From Rickettsiaceae bacterium (GTDB lineage Bacteria; Pseudomonadota; Alphaproteobacteria; Rickettsiales; Rickettsiaceae), in NCBI GenBank assembly GCA_024236375.1, contig JACKKP010000001.1, positions 1-64,000 of the forward strand: DNA of 64,000 nucleotides, given 5' to 3'. This document shows positions 1 to 8,472 of the stretch, piece after piece. The notes beneath the pieces are model-generated. The model was given only the letters and a program-made list of their open reading frames with translations. It searched no databases and was not told the origin of the DNA. Numbering within the stretch: the stretch's first letter is position 1; the number at the start of each line of letters is the position of its first letter. Position numbers and translations under genes: made by a program.

Positions 1-780
1 AAATGGGTTTCCCCCAAAGCCATCATCCAAGGCCATACTAAACTCGGGCATAAAAATGATTTTAGGAAAATCTCTAATGAGATGTTCAATCCGACTGAGG
101 AAAATAAAAAAATGATTTGCTCAGAATTTGGAGCAGTTACTATTGCTTCTACTATTGATCAATTAAATAGGATTGTCGCACTGGATTTACAAGCGGCAGG
201 TTTAATCACATCAGAGCAAGAAATTTTTAAAAATCCTATTCCCAAAAATGAAAGATTAGACAAAATTCATCCAGGACGATTAGTCCATCTACTCAAAAAA
301 GCCGGCGCAGTAGAAGTGCGTAATGAAACAGTCGATCAATATGTAAAAAAGCATGATCTGACCAGTATGAATACTGCAAATATTGAACGCGATTTGCCAA
401 ATAAAATCTTATTTTTATTAAAAAATTCTAAAAATGAACAAGAATTTAGCGAAAAAGCTCAGCAAAATTTAGCAATATATTTGGAGGCTTACCAAATTGA
501 GAAAGAGATAATTAGTCAAGTGCAAAAAGATGCCAAGAAAGAATTTGCAGATTTATATAAAAGAAAACATGAGACAGGTATCATAACTACAATTAAAAAA
601 TTCTGCAAAGGTTTAGTAGTATTTTGTGGATTACGTGAAAAAGAAAAAGGTACTAAATTGCTTACAAATAAATTGGTCAGTCATGCAGATGCCATAAAAC
701 TAGAACGTCAGAGAAAGAAAGTAATAGATGAATTCTATAGCAAGCCCACTTTAGACAGCAAATCATCTAGGACTAGATAA
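1..780 (+). CDS. C-terminal part of an unrecognised protein, possibly a permuted papain-like (NlpC/P60-type) cysteine hydrolase
   Basis: The frame is open from base 1, so the gene starts outside the window; the first internal Met is at 82. About 259 residues are visible. A hydrophobic stretch preceded by MICSEFGA (around base 112-135) resembles the YxCSE(F/L) nucleophile motif of YiiX/YaeF-type permuted papain-fold proteins, and a following IHPGRLVHLLKKAG segment resembles the end of that domain. The last 120 residues are charged, Lys/Glu-rich and probably helical. That the protein is a cysteine hydrolase is inference from one short motif; I do not recognise the protein as a whole. It converges on hemF with an 86-bp gap. 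Confidence 0.55.
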   Translation, partial: KWVSPKAIIQGHTKLGHKNDFRKISNEMFNPTEENKKMICSEFGAVTIASTIDQLNRIVALDLQAAGLITSEQEIFKNPIPKNERLDKIHPGRLVHLLKKAGAVEVRNETVDQYVKKHDLTSMNTANIERDLPNKILFLLKNSKNEQEFSEKAQQNLAIYLEAYQIEKEIISQVQKDAKKEFADLYKRKHETGIITTIKKFCKGLVVFCGLREKEKGTKLLTNKLVSHADAIKLERQRKKVIDEFYSKPTLDSKSSRTR

Positions 781-866
781 TTGCCGATTTGGTAAAATGT
801 ATACAACAATATATCAAGTTACGGGTTGTAGTTATCATCATTAATATTAATTTTATACTTGGCAAA

Positions 867-1694
867 CTATAACCACTTAGCAACTGGAGGCAAGGACATA
901 AGAATCGCTTCGATATTGCCACCAGTAGCTAGGCCAAATTTAGTTCCACGGTCATGCAACAAGTTGAATTCAACATAGCGACCACGCTTAATTAATTGTT
1001 GCTCTTTTTGTTCGTTAGTCCAAGGCGAAAACATTTTATTTTTAACAATTTCTGGGTAAACTGCCAATACAGCACGTCCTACATCTTTTGTAAAAGCAAA
1101 GTCATTTTCAAAATTAGTGGTTAAATAATCATAAAATATTCCACCTATACCTCTAGGTTCATTGCGATGTGGTAAATAGAAATATTTATCGCACTCTTCT
1201 TTAAAGCGAGGATAATATTCTTGATTATGTGCATCACAAGCATTTTTTAAAGCATTATGAAACTTATTAGTTTCCTCCATATCTTCGAACACAGGAGTCA
1301 AATCACCTCCTCCACCAAACCAATATTTTGAGGTTTCGATATAACGTGTATTAAAATGCATCGAAGGAATTAGCGGCGAGTTCATGTGAGCTACTATAGA
1401 AATACCAGTAGCATAAAATTTAGAATCATGTTCAGTGCCTGGAATGGCAGAACGGAATTCGTGGCTAAATTCTCCATATACTGTTGAAATATTCACCCCA
1501 ACTTTTTCAAAAACATTACCATGCATAAGAGACATTACTCCGCCACCGCCGCCATCTCGTTGCCATTTTTTGCGCTCGAAAACTGAAGAATTTGTTTTAT
1601 CATCTGAGTAAATTTTTTCTATTTCTTCAAATGATTTACAAAATTCATCACGCAAATTTTCAAACCATTTTGCAGTCACTTCTCTTTTATTCAT
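867..1694 (-). CDS. hemF: Oxygen-dependent coproporphyrinogen III oxidase (HemF)
   Basis: Converts coproporphyrinogen III to protoporphyrinogen IX by oxidative decarboxylation in the cytoplasm, a late haem step. The protein shows the family hallmarks: a GGGGG run followed by VMSLMHG near residue 50, FGGGGDLTP near 127, and HRNEPRGIGGIFYDY near 176. Its length (about 275 residues) is normal. I chose the ATG at 1694 because family members start close to this point and because the next ATG upstream (1709) would overlap the YraN-like gene. It is the last gene of a three-gene cluster with the YraN-like gene and the MFS transporter. Need for O2 fits the aerobic respiratory genes in the window. Confidence 0.95.
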   Translation of the reverse strand: MNKREVTAKWFENLRDEFCKSFEEIEKIYSDDKTNSSVFERKKWQRDGGGGGVMSLMHGNVFEKVGVNISTVYGEFSHEFRSAIPGTEHDSKFYATGISIVAHMNSPLIPSMHFNTRYIETSKYWFGGGGDLTPVFEDMEETNKFHNALKNACDAHNQEYYPRFKEECDKYFYLPHRNEPRGIGGIFYDYLTTNFENDFAFTKDVGRAVLAVYPEIVKNKMFSPWTNEQKEQQLIKRGRYVEFNLLHDRGTKFGLATGGNIEAILMSLPPVAKWL

Positions 1695-1698
1695 TATT

Positions 1699-2034
1699 TT
1701 ACCATGCATTTTCTATTATTTGAGGAAATTTATATGGCTCGATTACTGCTAAATCAAACCGTAAATTATATTTCTTATATTGTATATTTTGAGCAATAAA
1801 TATTTGTGCTGTATTTGTAATACGTTTTTGCTGATTATAGGTTACAATATTTTCATGAATACCAGATTTTCTAGTCTTAACTTCGGCAAATACGATCACA
1901 TTACCACGCTTTAAAATCAAATCAATTTCTCCTAATTTTGTTTTATAACGACGCTTAAGCGGGAGATAGAAATGCAGCATATAATAAATTAATGTGAAGA
2001 TTTCACCCCACCAGCCTTTATCATGAATATGCAT
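1699..2034 (-). CDS. YraN/UPF0102 family endonuclease-like protein
   Basis: A 111-residue protein with the UPF0102 signature: WWGE near the N-terminus, GEIDLI at residues 35-40 and FAEVKTR at 49-55, which together form the D/E-x-K core of a restriction-endonuclease-like fold. Family members are about 115-120 residues, so it looks complete. The cellular role of the family is not well established. Its start overlaps the end of the upstream MFS gene by 14 bp, and its stop lies just before hemF, so the three are probably co-transcribed. Confidence 0.85.
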   Translation of the reverse strand: MHIHDKGWWGEIFTLIYYMLHFYLPLKRRYKTKLGEIDLILKRGNVIVFAEVKTRKSGIHENIVTYNQQKRITNTAQIFIAQNIQYKKYNLRFDLAVIEPYKFPQIIENAW

Positions 2035-3301
2035 TATTTTTCAAATTTTGATTCAGTAACCGGCGAATTTCTTTTCTCATCAAATGAGCTATTAATAAAA
2101 AAATAGCTGAAGTACCCATAATATAAAATGCTGGAGCATAATCTAGATCAGTCACTGCTACCAACCACCTTGAAATAGCCGGTGAAGTGCCACCACAAAA
2201 TGCAATTCCTAGATTATAACTAAATGCTACACCTGAAAACCTTTCTGCAGGAGCAAATAGAGAAATAATAAATAAATAAGCACATCCACCTATCATCCCA
2301 CCCATTAATGCAAGTAGCGTCAATGAGATGATTTTTACAATCAAGATTTGACTTGGTAACATAATAAAACAAGGAAGTGCACACACAAAAACAAAAATAG
2401 ACGAAAATACTACTGTTTTAAATCTTCCAATCATATCAGAAATATACCCTGAGATTGGCATAGTGACCATCATTACTATTGATGTATATGCAAGAAATAT
2501 GCGAGCAGTAACATCATCAAAATGTAATATATTACAATAATAAACATTAATATAAGTTTTGACTAAATATACAACGCTACTTGCACACGCACCAAGGCAA
2601 AAAGTGATGAGCATTGGTTTCCTACTAGTTCTTAATATATTAAGAAAAGGTGTTTTAAGAATTTTTTTCTGCTTTGATAACATAACAAAAATTGGTGTCT
2701 CTGAAAGTTTTAGACGAAAATAAAATCCTACACTGCCCATAATACCACCAATAATAAATGCAATACGCCAACTATAAGAAATAGATGGATAATAATATGA
2801 TAATATGATGCCCACAAAACTCGCTAATAATGTACCAGCAATATTAGATGCATGCACTAAACCAGCAGTCATACCAGGACGCAGATTTTGATAATGCTCT
2901 AAAATAAAGATAGCTGCTCCTGCTCCTTCGCCGCTGATGCATAATCCCTGAAATAACCTCATCATCACCAAAATTAAAGGTGCAATATAGCCTATTATTT
3001 CATAACCAGGCAATATACCCATTACTAAAGTAGAACATGTCATGCCAAGCATTGAAATAATTAACGAGATTCTTCTACCATATCTGTCAGCGATATAACC
3101 AAATATGATACCACCAATTGGCCTAGTGATAAAACCAATAGCAAAAACCCCAAGGCTTAAGAGTATTTGTGCAATTTCTGAATATTGCGGAAAAAAAGCA
3201 TGGCCTATCGCGACCGAAAATACTGCATATACAGTAAAATCGTAATATTCTAAAATATTTCCGGAAATGGCTGATAAAAAAATAAAATTTCGTTTATTCA
3301 T
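2021..3301 (-). CDS. MFS transporter of the metabolite:H+ symporter (ProP-like) family
   Basis: A 426-residue inner-membrane protein with about 12 hydrophobic segments. The N-terminus has GNILEYYDFTVYAVF (the metabolite:H+ symporter opening motif), then RPIGGIIFGYIADRYGRR, the loop 2-3 motif of MFS carriers. Relatives import proline, betaine or other small organic acids; rickettsial genomes typically carry several copies. Substrate cannot be assigned. It is the first gene of the cluster with the YraN-like gene and hemF. A second member of the same family sits at 55440, next to putA. Confidence 0.88.
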   Translation of the reverse strand: MNKRNFIFLSAISGNILEYYDFTVYAVFSVAIGHAFFPQYSEIAQILLSLGVFAIGFITRPIGGIIFGYIADRYGRRISLIISMLGMTCSTLVMGILPGYEIIGYIAPLILVMMRLFQGLCISGEGAGAAIFILEHYQNLRPGMTAGLVHASNIAGTLLASFVGIILSYYYPSISYSWRIAFIIGGIMGSVGFYFRLKLSETPIFVMLSKQKKILKTPFLNILRTSRKPMLITFCLGACASSVVYLVKTYINVYYCNILHFDDVTARIFLAYTSIVMMVTMPISGYISDMIGRFKTVVFSSIFVFVCALPCFIMLPSQILIVKIISLTLLALMGGMIGGCAYLFIISLFAPAERFSGVAFSYNLGIAFCGGTSPAISRWLVAVTDLDYAPAFYIMGTSAIFLLIAHLMRKEIRRLLNQNLKNNAYS

Positions 3302-3402
3302 GAAGAGTCTGCTTAATTTTGCTTAAAAACTCAAGCCAGATTATTATAATCTACAAACTACATTTGTAAAATAAAAATCGCTTCAACATTTTTTATCCCC
3401 TC

Positions 3403-4373
3403 TCAAATAGAAATCATAGTTTTTTTGGAACCAGTCTCTATCCCTTGAGGAGAAAATATAATATTAAAATATAATAATTCATTATTATTCTCATATTCCG
3501 AATTTATATCAATGAAATTTTTTATCTCAGCTTTTGAAATAACAAAATTATCAGGTAATAATTCGTCAATTAAACTATGATAGTTTTTAGCAACAATTTT
3601 CAATTTGCCTTCAGGCGGAATATCTTTTTTTAAATTAAGTGCACCACTAAAGTTCAATATTGATTCATCATATTTGACCAATAGCTTATTAACTATGATC
3701 CTATAATCATATTTTGTTTCGGCGTTTTCTAATCCTATAATATCGTTTAACGAAACTATATAATGCGTATCTAGTAAGAAATTTAAATTTTGATTTTGTG
3801 AAACAACCGCCTCAGAAGACGCTTGCACCTTAAACATTTCTTTATTTTGTAATATAGATTTATTGATGCTCAAATTCCCTTGAGCTATTTCCATTGTTAA
3901 TTGTTCACCAATCCAGTATTTTATAGGAGAAATATGAAATTCCAATGATTTGATATCTTTAAAAATATTATCATTTTTAATCTGTAAAACTGGAATATTA
4001 TAATTTATATAGATCTTATGATCTGTTTGAGAAAATATTTTGTGATCCTTTTGAGGTTCAGGATTTTTTGAATCACTAAAATATATTTTACTACCAAGTA
4101 AAATGTTAATCTTATAAAGATAATATTTAATACTAACTTTATCTAATAATATTTCATCTAATCCATCTTGTTCTATCGAAGTAATTTTCATCGAACTAAA
4201 TATTATTATTTTTCAAGCAAATGGAAAACCAGTAATATAACTTTTATCATAAGAAATTTTTAGTATCCGTGTAAATATTCTCTATAAGTTTTTACTGTAT
4301 ATTTTATTAAGTGCGCACTAAGCATCCACACAGATACGTATAAAATTATTGATAATAGAATTTTTCTTTTCAC
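3403..4373 (-). pseudogene. Frameshifted remnant of a DUF2125-like envelope protein
   Basis: The long open part (3403-4191) encodes 262 residues with alternating polar and hydrophobic beta-type sequence. Upstream in a different frame, a GTG at 4373 opens 37 codons forming a membrane anchor (KRKILLSIILYVSVWML) that stops at 4260. The frame of the long part can be read backwards to about 4270 as KISYDKSYITGFPFA, then a TGA at 4215-4213, then the open frame. The GFPF motif after a short beta stretch is typical of DUF2125 proteins of Alphaproteobacteria. One frameshift near 4260 (A-run) and one nonsense codon therefore separate anchor and body. The reading as a broken gene is strong; the family name is tentative. 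Confidence 0.6.
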
Positions 4374-4375
4374 AA

Positions 4376-4714
4376 TTATACGTTAATATTTCTAGTTGCA
4401 CATGGTATTAATATTCTCATACCATCTAGCTCTTTGGTCAAAATTATTTGACAACCCAGTCGTGATGTATGCGTAAGTCCAAAAGCAAGATCTAACATAT
4501 CTTCTTCCGCTTCTTCTGGTGCTTCTAATTTATCATATATATCTTTTTCCAAAATAACATGGCATGTAGCGCATGCCAAAGAACCTTCACATGCACCCTC
4601 TAAATCGATGTTATTTTGGTGCGCTACATCTAATATTGAGAGTCCAACTTGGGCCTCTATAACTTTTTCTTCGTTATTTTCTACAAAAATTACTTTTATT
4701 TTTTCTAATGACAT
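4376..4714 (-). CDS. fdx: ISC-type [2Fe-2S] ferredoxin
   Basis: A 112-residue adrenodoxin-like ferredoxin that supplies electrons for iron-sulphur cluster assembly. Cluster ligands are visible as C42-x5-C48-x2-C51 and C88 (EGACEGSLACATCH ... SRLGC). The length is normal. It directly follows hscA (6 bp), the conserved hscB-hscA-fdx order, but unlike those two chaperone genes it shows no lesion. The downstream DUF2125-like remnant begins 3 bp after its stop. Confidence 0.95.
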   Translation of the reverse strand: MSLEKIKVIFVENNEEKVIEAQVGLSILDVAHQNNIDLEGACEGSLACATCHVILEKDIYDKLEAPEEAEEDMLDLAFGLTHTSRLGCQIILTKELDGMRILIPCATRNINV

Positions 4715-4719
4715 GTGCT

Positions 4720-6528
4720 TTAGTTATTATTAATTTCGTTGATATTTTTTCCTTTTAAATATTTGATTGCCTTAGCGTCTAAATAATTTTGGATAAATGC
4801 CATAGCTAAATCATTTAATTTATTCATCTTGACCTCAATTATGTCTCGATCCATGCCTTGTAACATAGCTTCTAAATCCTTCATTGCATCTTCAATTTGT
4901 TTTATCTGTTCAACATTTATTACTTGAGGATTATCTTTCAGAGCAAAACCGATATTCTTGAGCAAATTTTCTGCATTATTTTTAGTTTCAATTAACAAAC
5001 GCATATTATGATCTTTTTGAGCGTTTTTGTAAGCATCATTCAAATTCTCTAAAATTGTTTGCTCAGTTACATTATAACTTGGTTTTAAAATAATATCACT
5101 GACTTTGCTAGTATCTTTATCTCGTGCAGTTACTGACAACACTCCGTCTGCGTCAATTGCAAAAGTGACCTCTATGCGAGCTTTACCAGCTTTTTGTGGC
5201 CTAATACCAATGAGTTCAAACTCAGCTAATGATAAGCAGTCTTGTACTCTCTCTCTTTCTCCCTGCACTATATGAATTTTCATGCCAGTTTGATTATCAC
5301 TGTGAGTAGTGAATTCTTTAGTTACCGAAAATGGTATTGGCGTATTACGCATAATTACTTTTTCTACTAGTGAGCCATATAATTCTATTCCAATAGATAA
5401 AGGTACTACATCAATCAATAAATTATTAGATCCCGACGATAGATTTTCTGCTTGCATAGCTGCACCTATTGCAACAACTTGGTCTGGATCTAAGTTATCA
5501 AAAATGTTTACATCAAATTTTTCTGCTAATTTTCGTTTAATCAAAGGGATACGTGTTGAACCACCCACAAGTATAATACCATCTAAATCAAGGTTTTCTA
5601 CTTCTTGTACAGTATCCATTACTATATCTATCGTTTTATTAATTAAAGGTTCAATTACTTGTTCGAATTCTTTTCTTGTAATAAAAATTTCCTGATTTTG
5701 TTCTAAAAATGTAGCTTCTGGCTGTTGTGACAGAATATGTTTTATTCTTTTAGCTGTTAGAACCAAATCATAATCATAATTTATAGAATATGTTCTGCTA
5801 ATATAACGGGCAAATAATTCATCTATATCATCTCCTCCAATCATGCTGTGACCGCCTATTGCTATTACTTGTAATACACCTTGCATCATATGTAATAGCG
5901 AAATATCAAACGTACCTCCGCCTAAATCATATATCAAATACGCACCTTCTTGCCTTTTATCAGCGCCATACGCATAAGCTGCTGCTGTGGGCTCAGCTAT
6001 AACTCTGATTACCTCAACTCCGGCGAGCTTTGCAGCCAGAATGATCTGTCCTCTTGCATTCTCGTCAAAATAAGCTGGGACAGTTATCACAGCTTTTTTT
6101 ACCTCTGTAGCTACTGTTTTGAAGCATTTTTTGGATCAAATATTTAAATATTTCAGAAGCAAGTTCTGTCAGTTATTGAATTCCTGACCTACAGAAAATT
6201 TCTGCATATCTTCAGATAAAACTAGACCTTCAATATCTTTTTCAAAGCTGATTATTTTTTATTTCTGCGGAATTTTAGCTAAATAACGTTTAATCGAATC
6301 CACAAAATTCTCACCAATTTTGTTCCCTACTGAACCTGATTCGTCATATATATAGAAATTATCGAAGGACAAATATATTTACCCTCGAGATCAATGATAT
6401 GGGCTTTGCCACCTCTTTAGAAATAGCTATATAGTGAGTTTATGAAGCAGCTAAAAATCTATTCCTACTATTATTTCATCTTTGGGTTAATCTAGCTGAA
6501 TTTGGCTCTCAATTTCAATTATTTGTAT
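4720..6528 (-). pseudogene. hscA: hscA pseudogene (Hsp70-type chaperone of ISC assembly)
   Basis: The largest open piece (4720-6090, 456 codons) covers the family from AVITVPAYFDENARGQ through LIYDLGGGTFDIS, GGDDIDELF, LVGGSTRIP and the substrate-binding domain. The N-terminal ~130 residues are present but broken in three frames. Readable pieces are an ATA where the start should be (6528), VGIDF (about 6468-6454) followed by TAG, GKAHIIDLEGKYICPSI in another frame, GENFVDSIKRYLAKIPQK ending in TAA at 6261, and LTELASEIFKYLIQKMLQN in a third frame. Lost start, stops and several frameshifts show real decay of the ATPase domain. HscA normally drives cluster transfer from IscU with HscB. Confidence 0.9.
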
Positions 6529-6531
6529 GTT

Positions 6532-7023
6532 TTATTTTTTTTTGCTTTTATATTTTTTGACCAAATTGTTAAAATACTTTAGCCTGACAGTATAATCAAG
6601 TGTATCGTTAAATTTATTATTTGTAAATGAATCGTTCATTTCATTTAAAATATTTTCTATCTTCTTGTTAGGCAATTCTTTTTCTTTTTAGTTTATCTAA
6701 ATTATTGATGGTGCTCCAGAATATCATATTTCTTCTAATATTTGCTCTAATTCTTCATATTTTTAATATAATATTATCACCAATTTGGATACCCAATGAA
6801 TATTTAATAGATATTTAGCTCGTTCATAAGGATCCACTAAAAATTTTATAAGCTCGTTGAACTTCATTGATTTCCTCTATATATCTTCTTCGCCCTCACC
6901 AATTTGTGCTCTATCTGGATGATATTTTGCATTAATTGCAAATATTGTTCTTTAATTTTTTTAAATCCAGATCATATTTTTCTTCTAAATTAAATAGAGT
7001 AAAATAACTATACACTTGCTCAT
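6532..7023 (-). pseudogene. hscB: hscB pseudogene (J-domain co-chaperone of HscA)
   Basis: No long frame remains, but translated pieces line up in order with HscB: YSYFTLFNLEEKYDLDL (start region), AKYHPDRAQIGEGEED containing the J-domain HPD tripeptide, EEINEVQRAYKI, VDPYERAKYLLNIH, EELEQILEEI and, for the last ~45 codons, an intact frame ending LDYTVRLKYFNNLVKKYK before TAA at 6532. The pieces lie in different frames separated by stops. The stop falls 4 bp before the degraded hscA start, so the original operon layout is preserved. The product would have stimulated HscA ATPase and delivered IscU. Confidence 0.85.
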
Positions 7024-7029
7024 TTAGAT

Positions 7030-7706
7030 AAAACTTTATAATACCTCTTATTATCTGTAATTCATTAAATGGATAAATTTTCTATCTTATTAAATAGATT
7101 GGTTATCTTTACACAACAAGTTTTCTTTTCACATACGGAAAAAGATTTTTTTCTAATTTTCAATCAAATCATCCAAAAATGTTCAATGTCACCTTTGTTT
7201 GCCAATATATCCTCATATTCTGATTCTATCTTTTGCTTCTGGGGAAGGAATAATATATTGCAAATAACAGCAACAGCATGTGCTAGATTCAAAGAGGTAA
7301 AGTTTTTATTAGTATCAATTGTAACTATTTTATCAGCTAATACTATCTCATCATTAGTTAGGCCACTACTCTCTCTTCCAAACATTATACCTACTTTTTT
7401 GTCAAAAGGAAATTGTGATACTAAAGCATTAGAAAATATATGCGGTTTATTTATATTGCGCTGAGTTGCGGCTGCGGCGTAAACATATTCTAGATCAGAA
7501 ATAGCGTCACTTACAGATTGAAATATTTTTGCATTATCTATTATATCTACTGCACCAACTGACATTTGTTGCGCTTTCTGATTTGGCCATGCTTCCCGTG
7601 GAGAAACAATACGTAAATCATTAAGAGCAAAATTTTTCATTGCTCTGGCAGCTGCTCCAATATTTTCACCGATTTGAGGTGCAACTAATATTATAGAAAT
7701 TGACAC
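7030..7706 (-). pseudogene. trmJ: trmJ, C-terminally frameshifted tRNA (Cm32/Um32) methyltransferase
   Basis: The open part (7164-7706, 180 codons) holds the SPOUT catalytic core: ENIGAAARAMKNF at residues 14-26, FGRESSGL at 109-116 and SLNLAHAVAV at 138-147. It ends after GDIEHFWMI, about 60 residues short of the family. Downstream, pieces of the missing tail appear in other frames: IFFRM, TNLFNKIENLS and ELQIIRGIIKF, the last being the conserved TrmJ end. At least two frameshifts plus stops separate them. The knot core is intact, so a truncated protein could still be made, but the helical tail is lost. Next gene is the hscB remnant. Confidence 0.75.
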
Positions 7707-7717
7707 AAAATACCTTG

Positions 7718-8463
7718 TTAAGTTAATTCACCGTTATGGTAATATATCATATCACCATTATTTAGCATCTGCATAATAAGTCTTCCATCCATTGCGATGC
7801 CTCTAAATATACCTCTTCTAGTTTCGCCATCTAATTTCATATTAATTTCACTACCTAATTTATATGCTCTACTGAGCCAAGCATTTTTTATAGGAGTAAA
7901 ATTCTTATCTTGGAGCCACATTTTATATTTATCGTTAAATTGATTTATCAGTTGATTAAAAAATTTTTGTTCATCAGTAATTTTTATTCCCTCGTTTAAT
8001 AAGGAGCTAGGAATAATTTGACGATTATTGATCATAGGATAGTTATTTATATTAATTCCTACCCCATTAATACATACACTAATGCCCATAGAAATTGATT
8101 CAACTAAAATACCTGCAATTTTTTTTTTCTTATTGAGTAAAATATTTGGCCATTTCAGTTCCCAAAAATAGGTTGGCACTAATTGAATATATTTTCATTA
8201 CCTCTGCAATAACATTTCCACATCATAAAAGGAAATATAGGCATTAGATATATTATCAAATTTTGATATTATTATACTAAAATATAAATTGCCAGCTGTA
8301 GATATCCAACTCTTTTCATGCCTCTGCCCAAAGATTGGTACTTACCAATTACATAATGATAATATATTTTCTCAGCTAAATTTAATGCTTCATCATTAGT
8401 ACTTGTTGTAGTTTCAAACTACTAAAATTATAATCTTTTTAGCCATCCAACGCTTGAATCCAT
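7718..8463 (-). pseudogene. birA: birA pseudogene (biotin-protein ligase)
   Basis: The open part (7718-8179, GTG start) encodes WELKWPN, KKIAGILVES, INGVGININN and the C-terminal domain ending GELT. The WPND motif lacks its Asp. Upstream to an ATG at 8463, the N-terminal catalytic half is readable only by changing frame: TNDEALNLAEKIYYHYVIGK, then SLGRGMKR (the biotinyl-AMP GRGR loop region, degraded), then SIIISKFDNISNAYISFYDV, then NVIAEVMKIYSIS. Stops and frameshifts interrupt all of these. A functional ligase from this locus is very unlikely. It sits 10 bp after nuoN and 12 bp before trmJ. Confidence 0.85.
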
Positions 8464-8472
8464 AAAATTTTG

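Noticed and set aside
4213..4215. TGA in the DUF2125-like frame as a sign that TGA encodes Trp in this organism
   Set aside because: Intact genes here end with TGA (for example ligA and trmD) and use TGG for Trp, so the standard code 11 fits.
5309..5695. Open frame on the plus strand opposite hscA
   Set aside because: It is a shadow of the hscA coding strand; no family resemblance and no RBS.
7069..7464. 131-codon plus-strand frame overlapping trmJ
   Set aside because: It is antisense to a recognisable trmJ core and its product resembles no protein.
4720..7706. Programmed frameshifting or assembly error as the cause of the broken hscA/hscB/trmJ frames
   Set aside because: There are too many lesions of different kinds (lost start codon, in-frame stops and shifts in both directions), while neighbours fdx and nuoN are clean. 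Raw reads would be needed to settle it fully.
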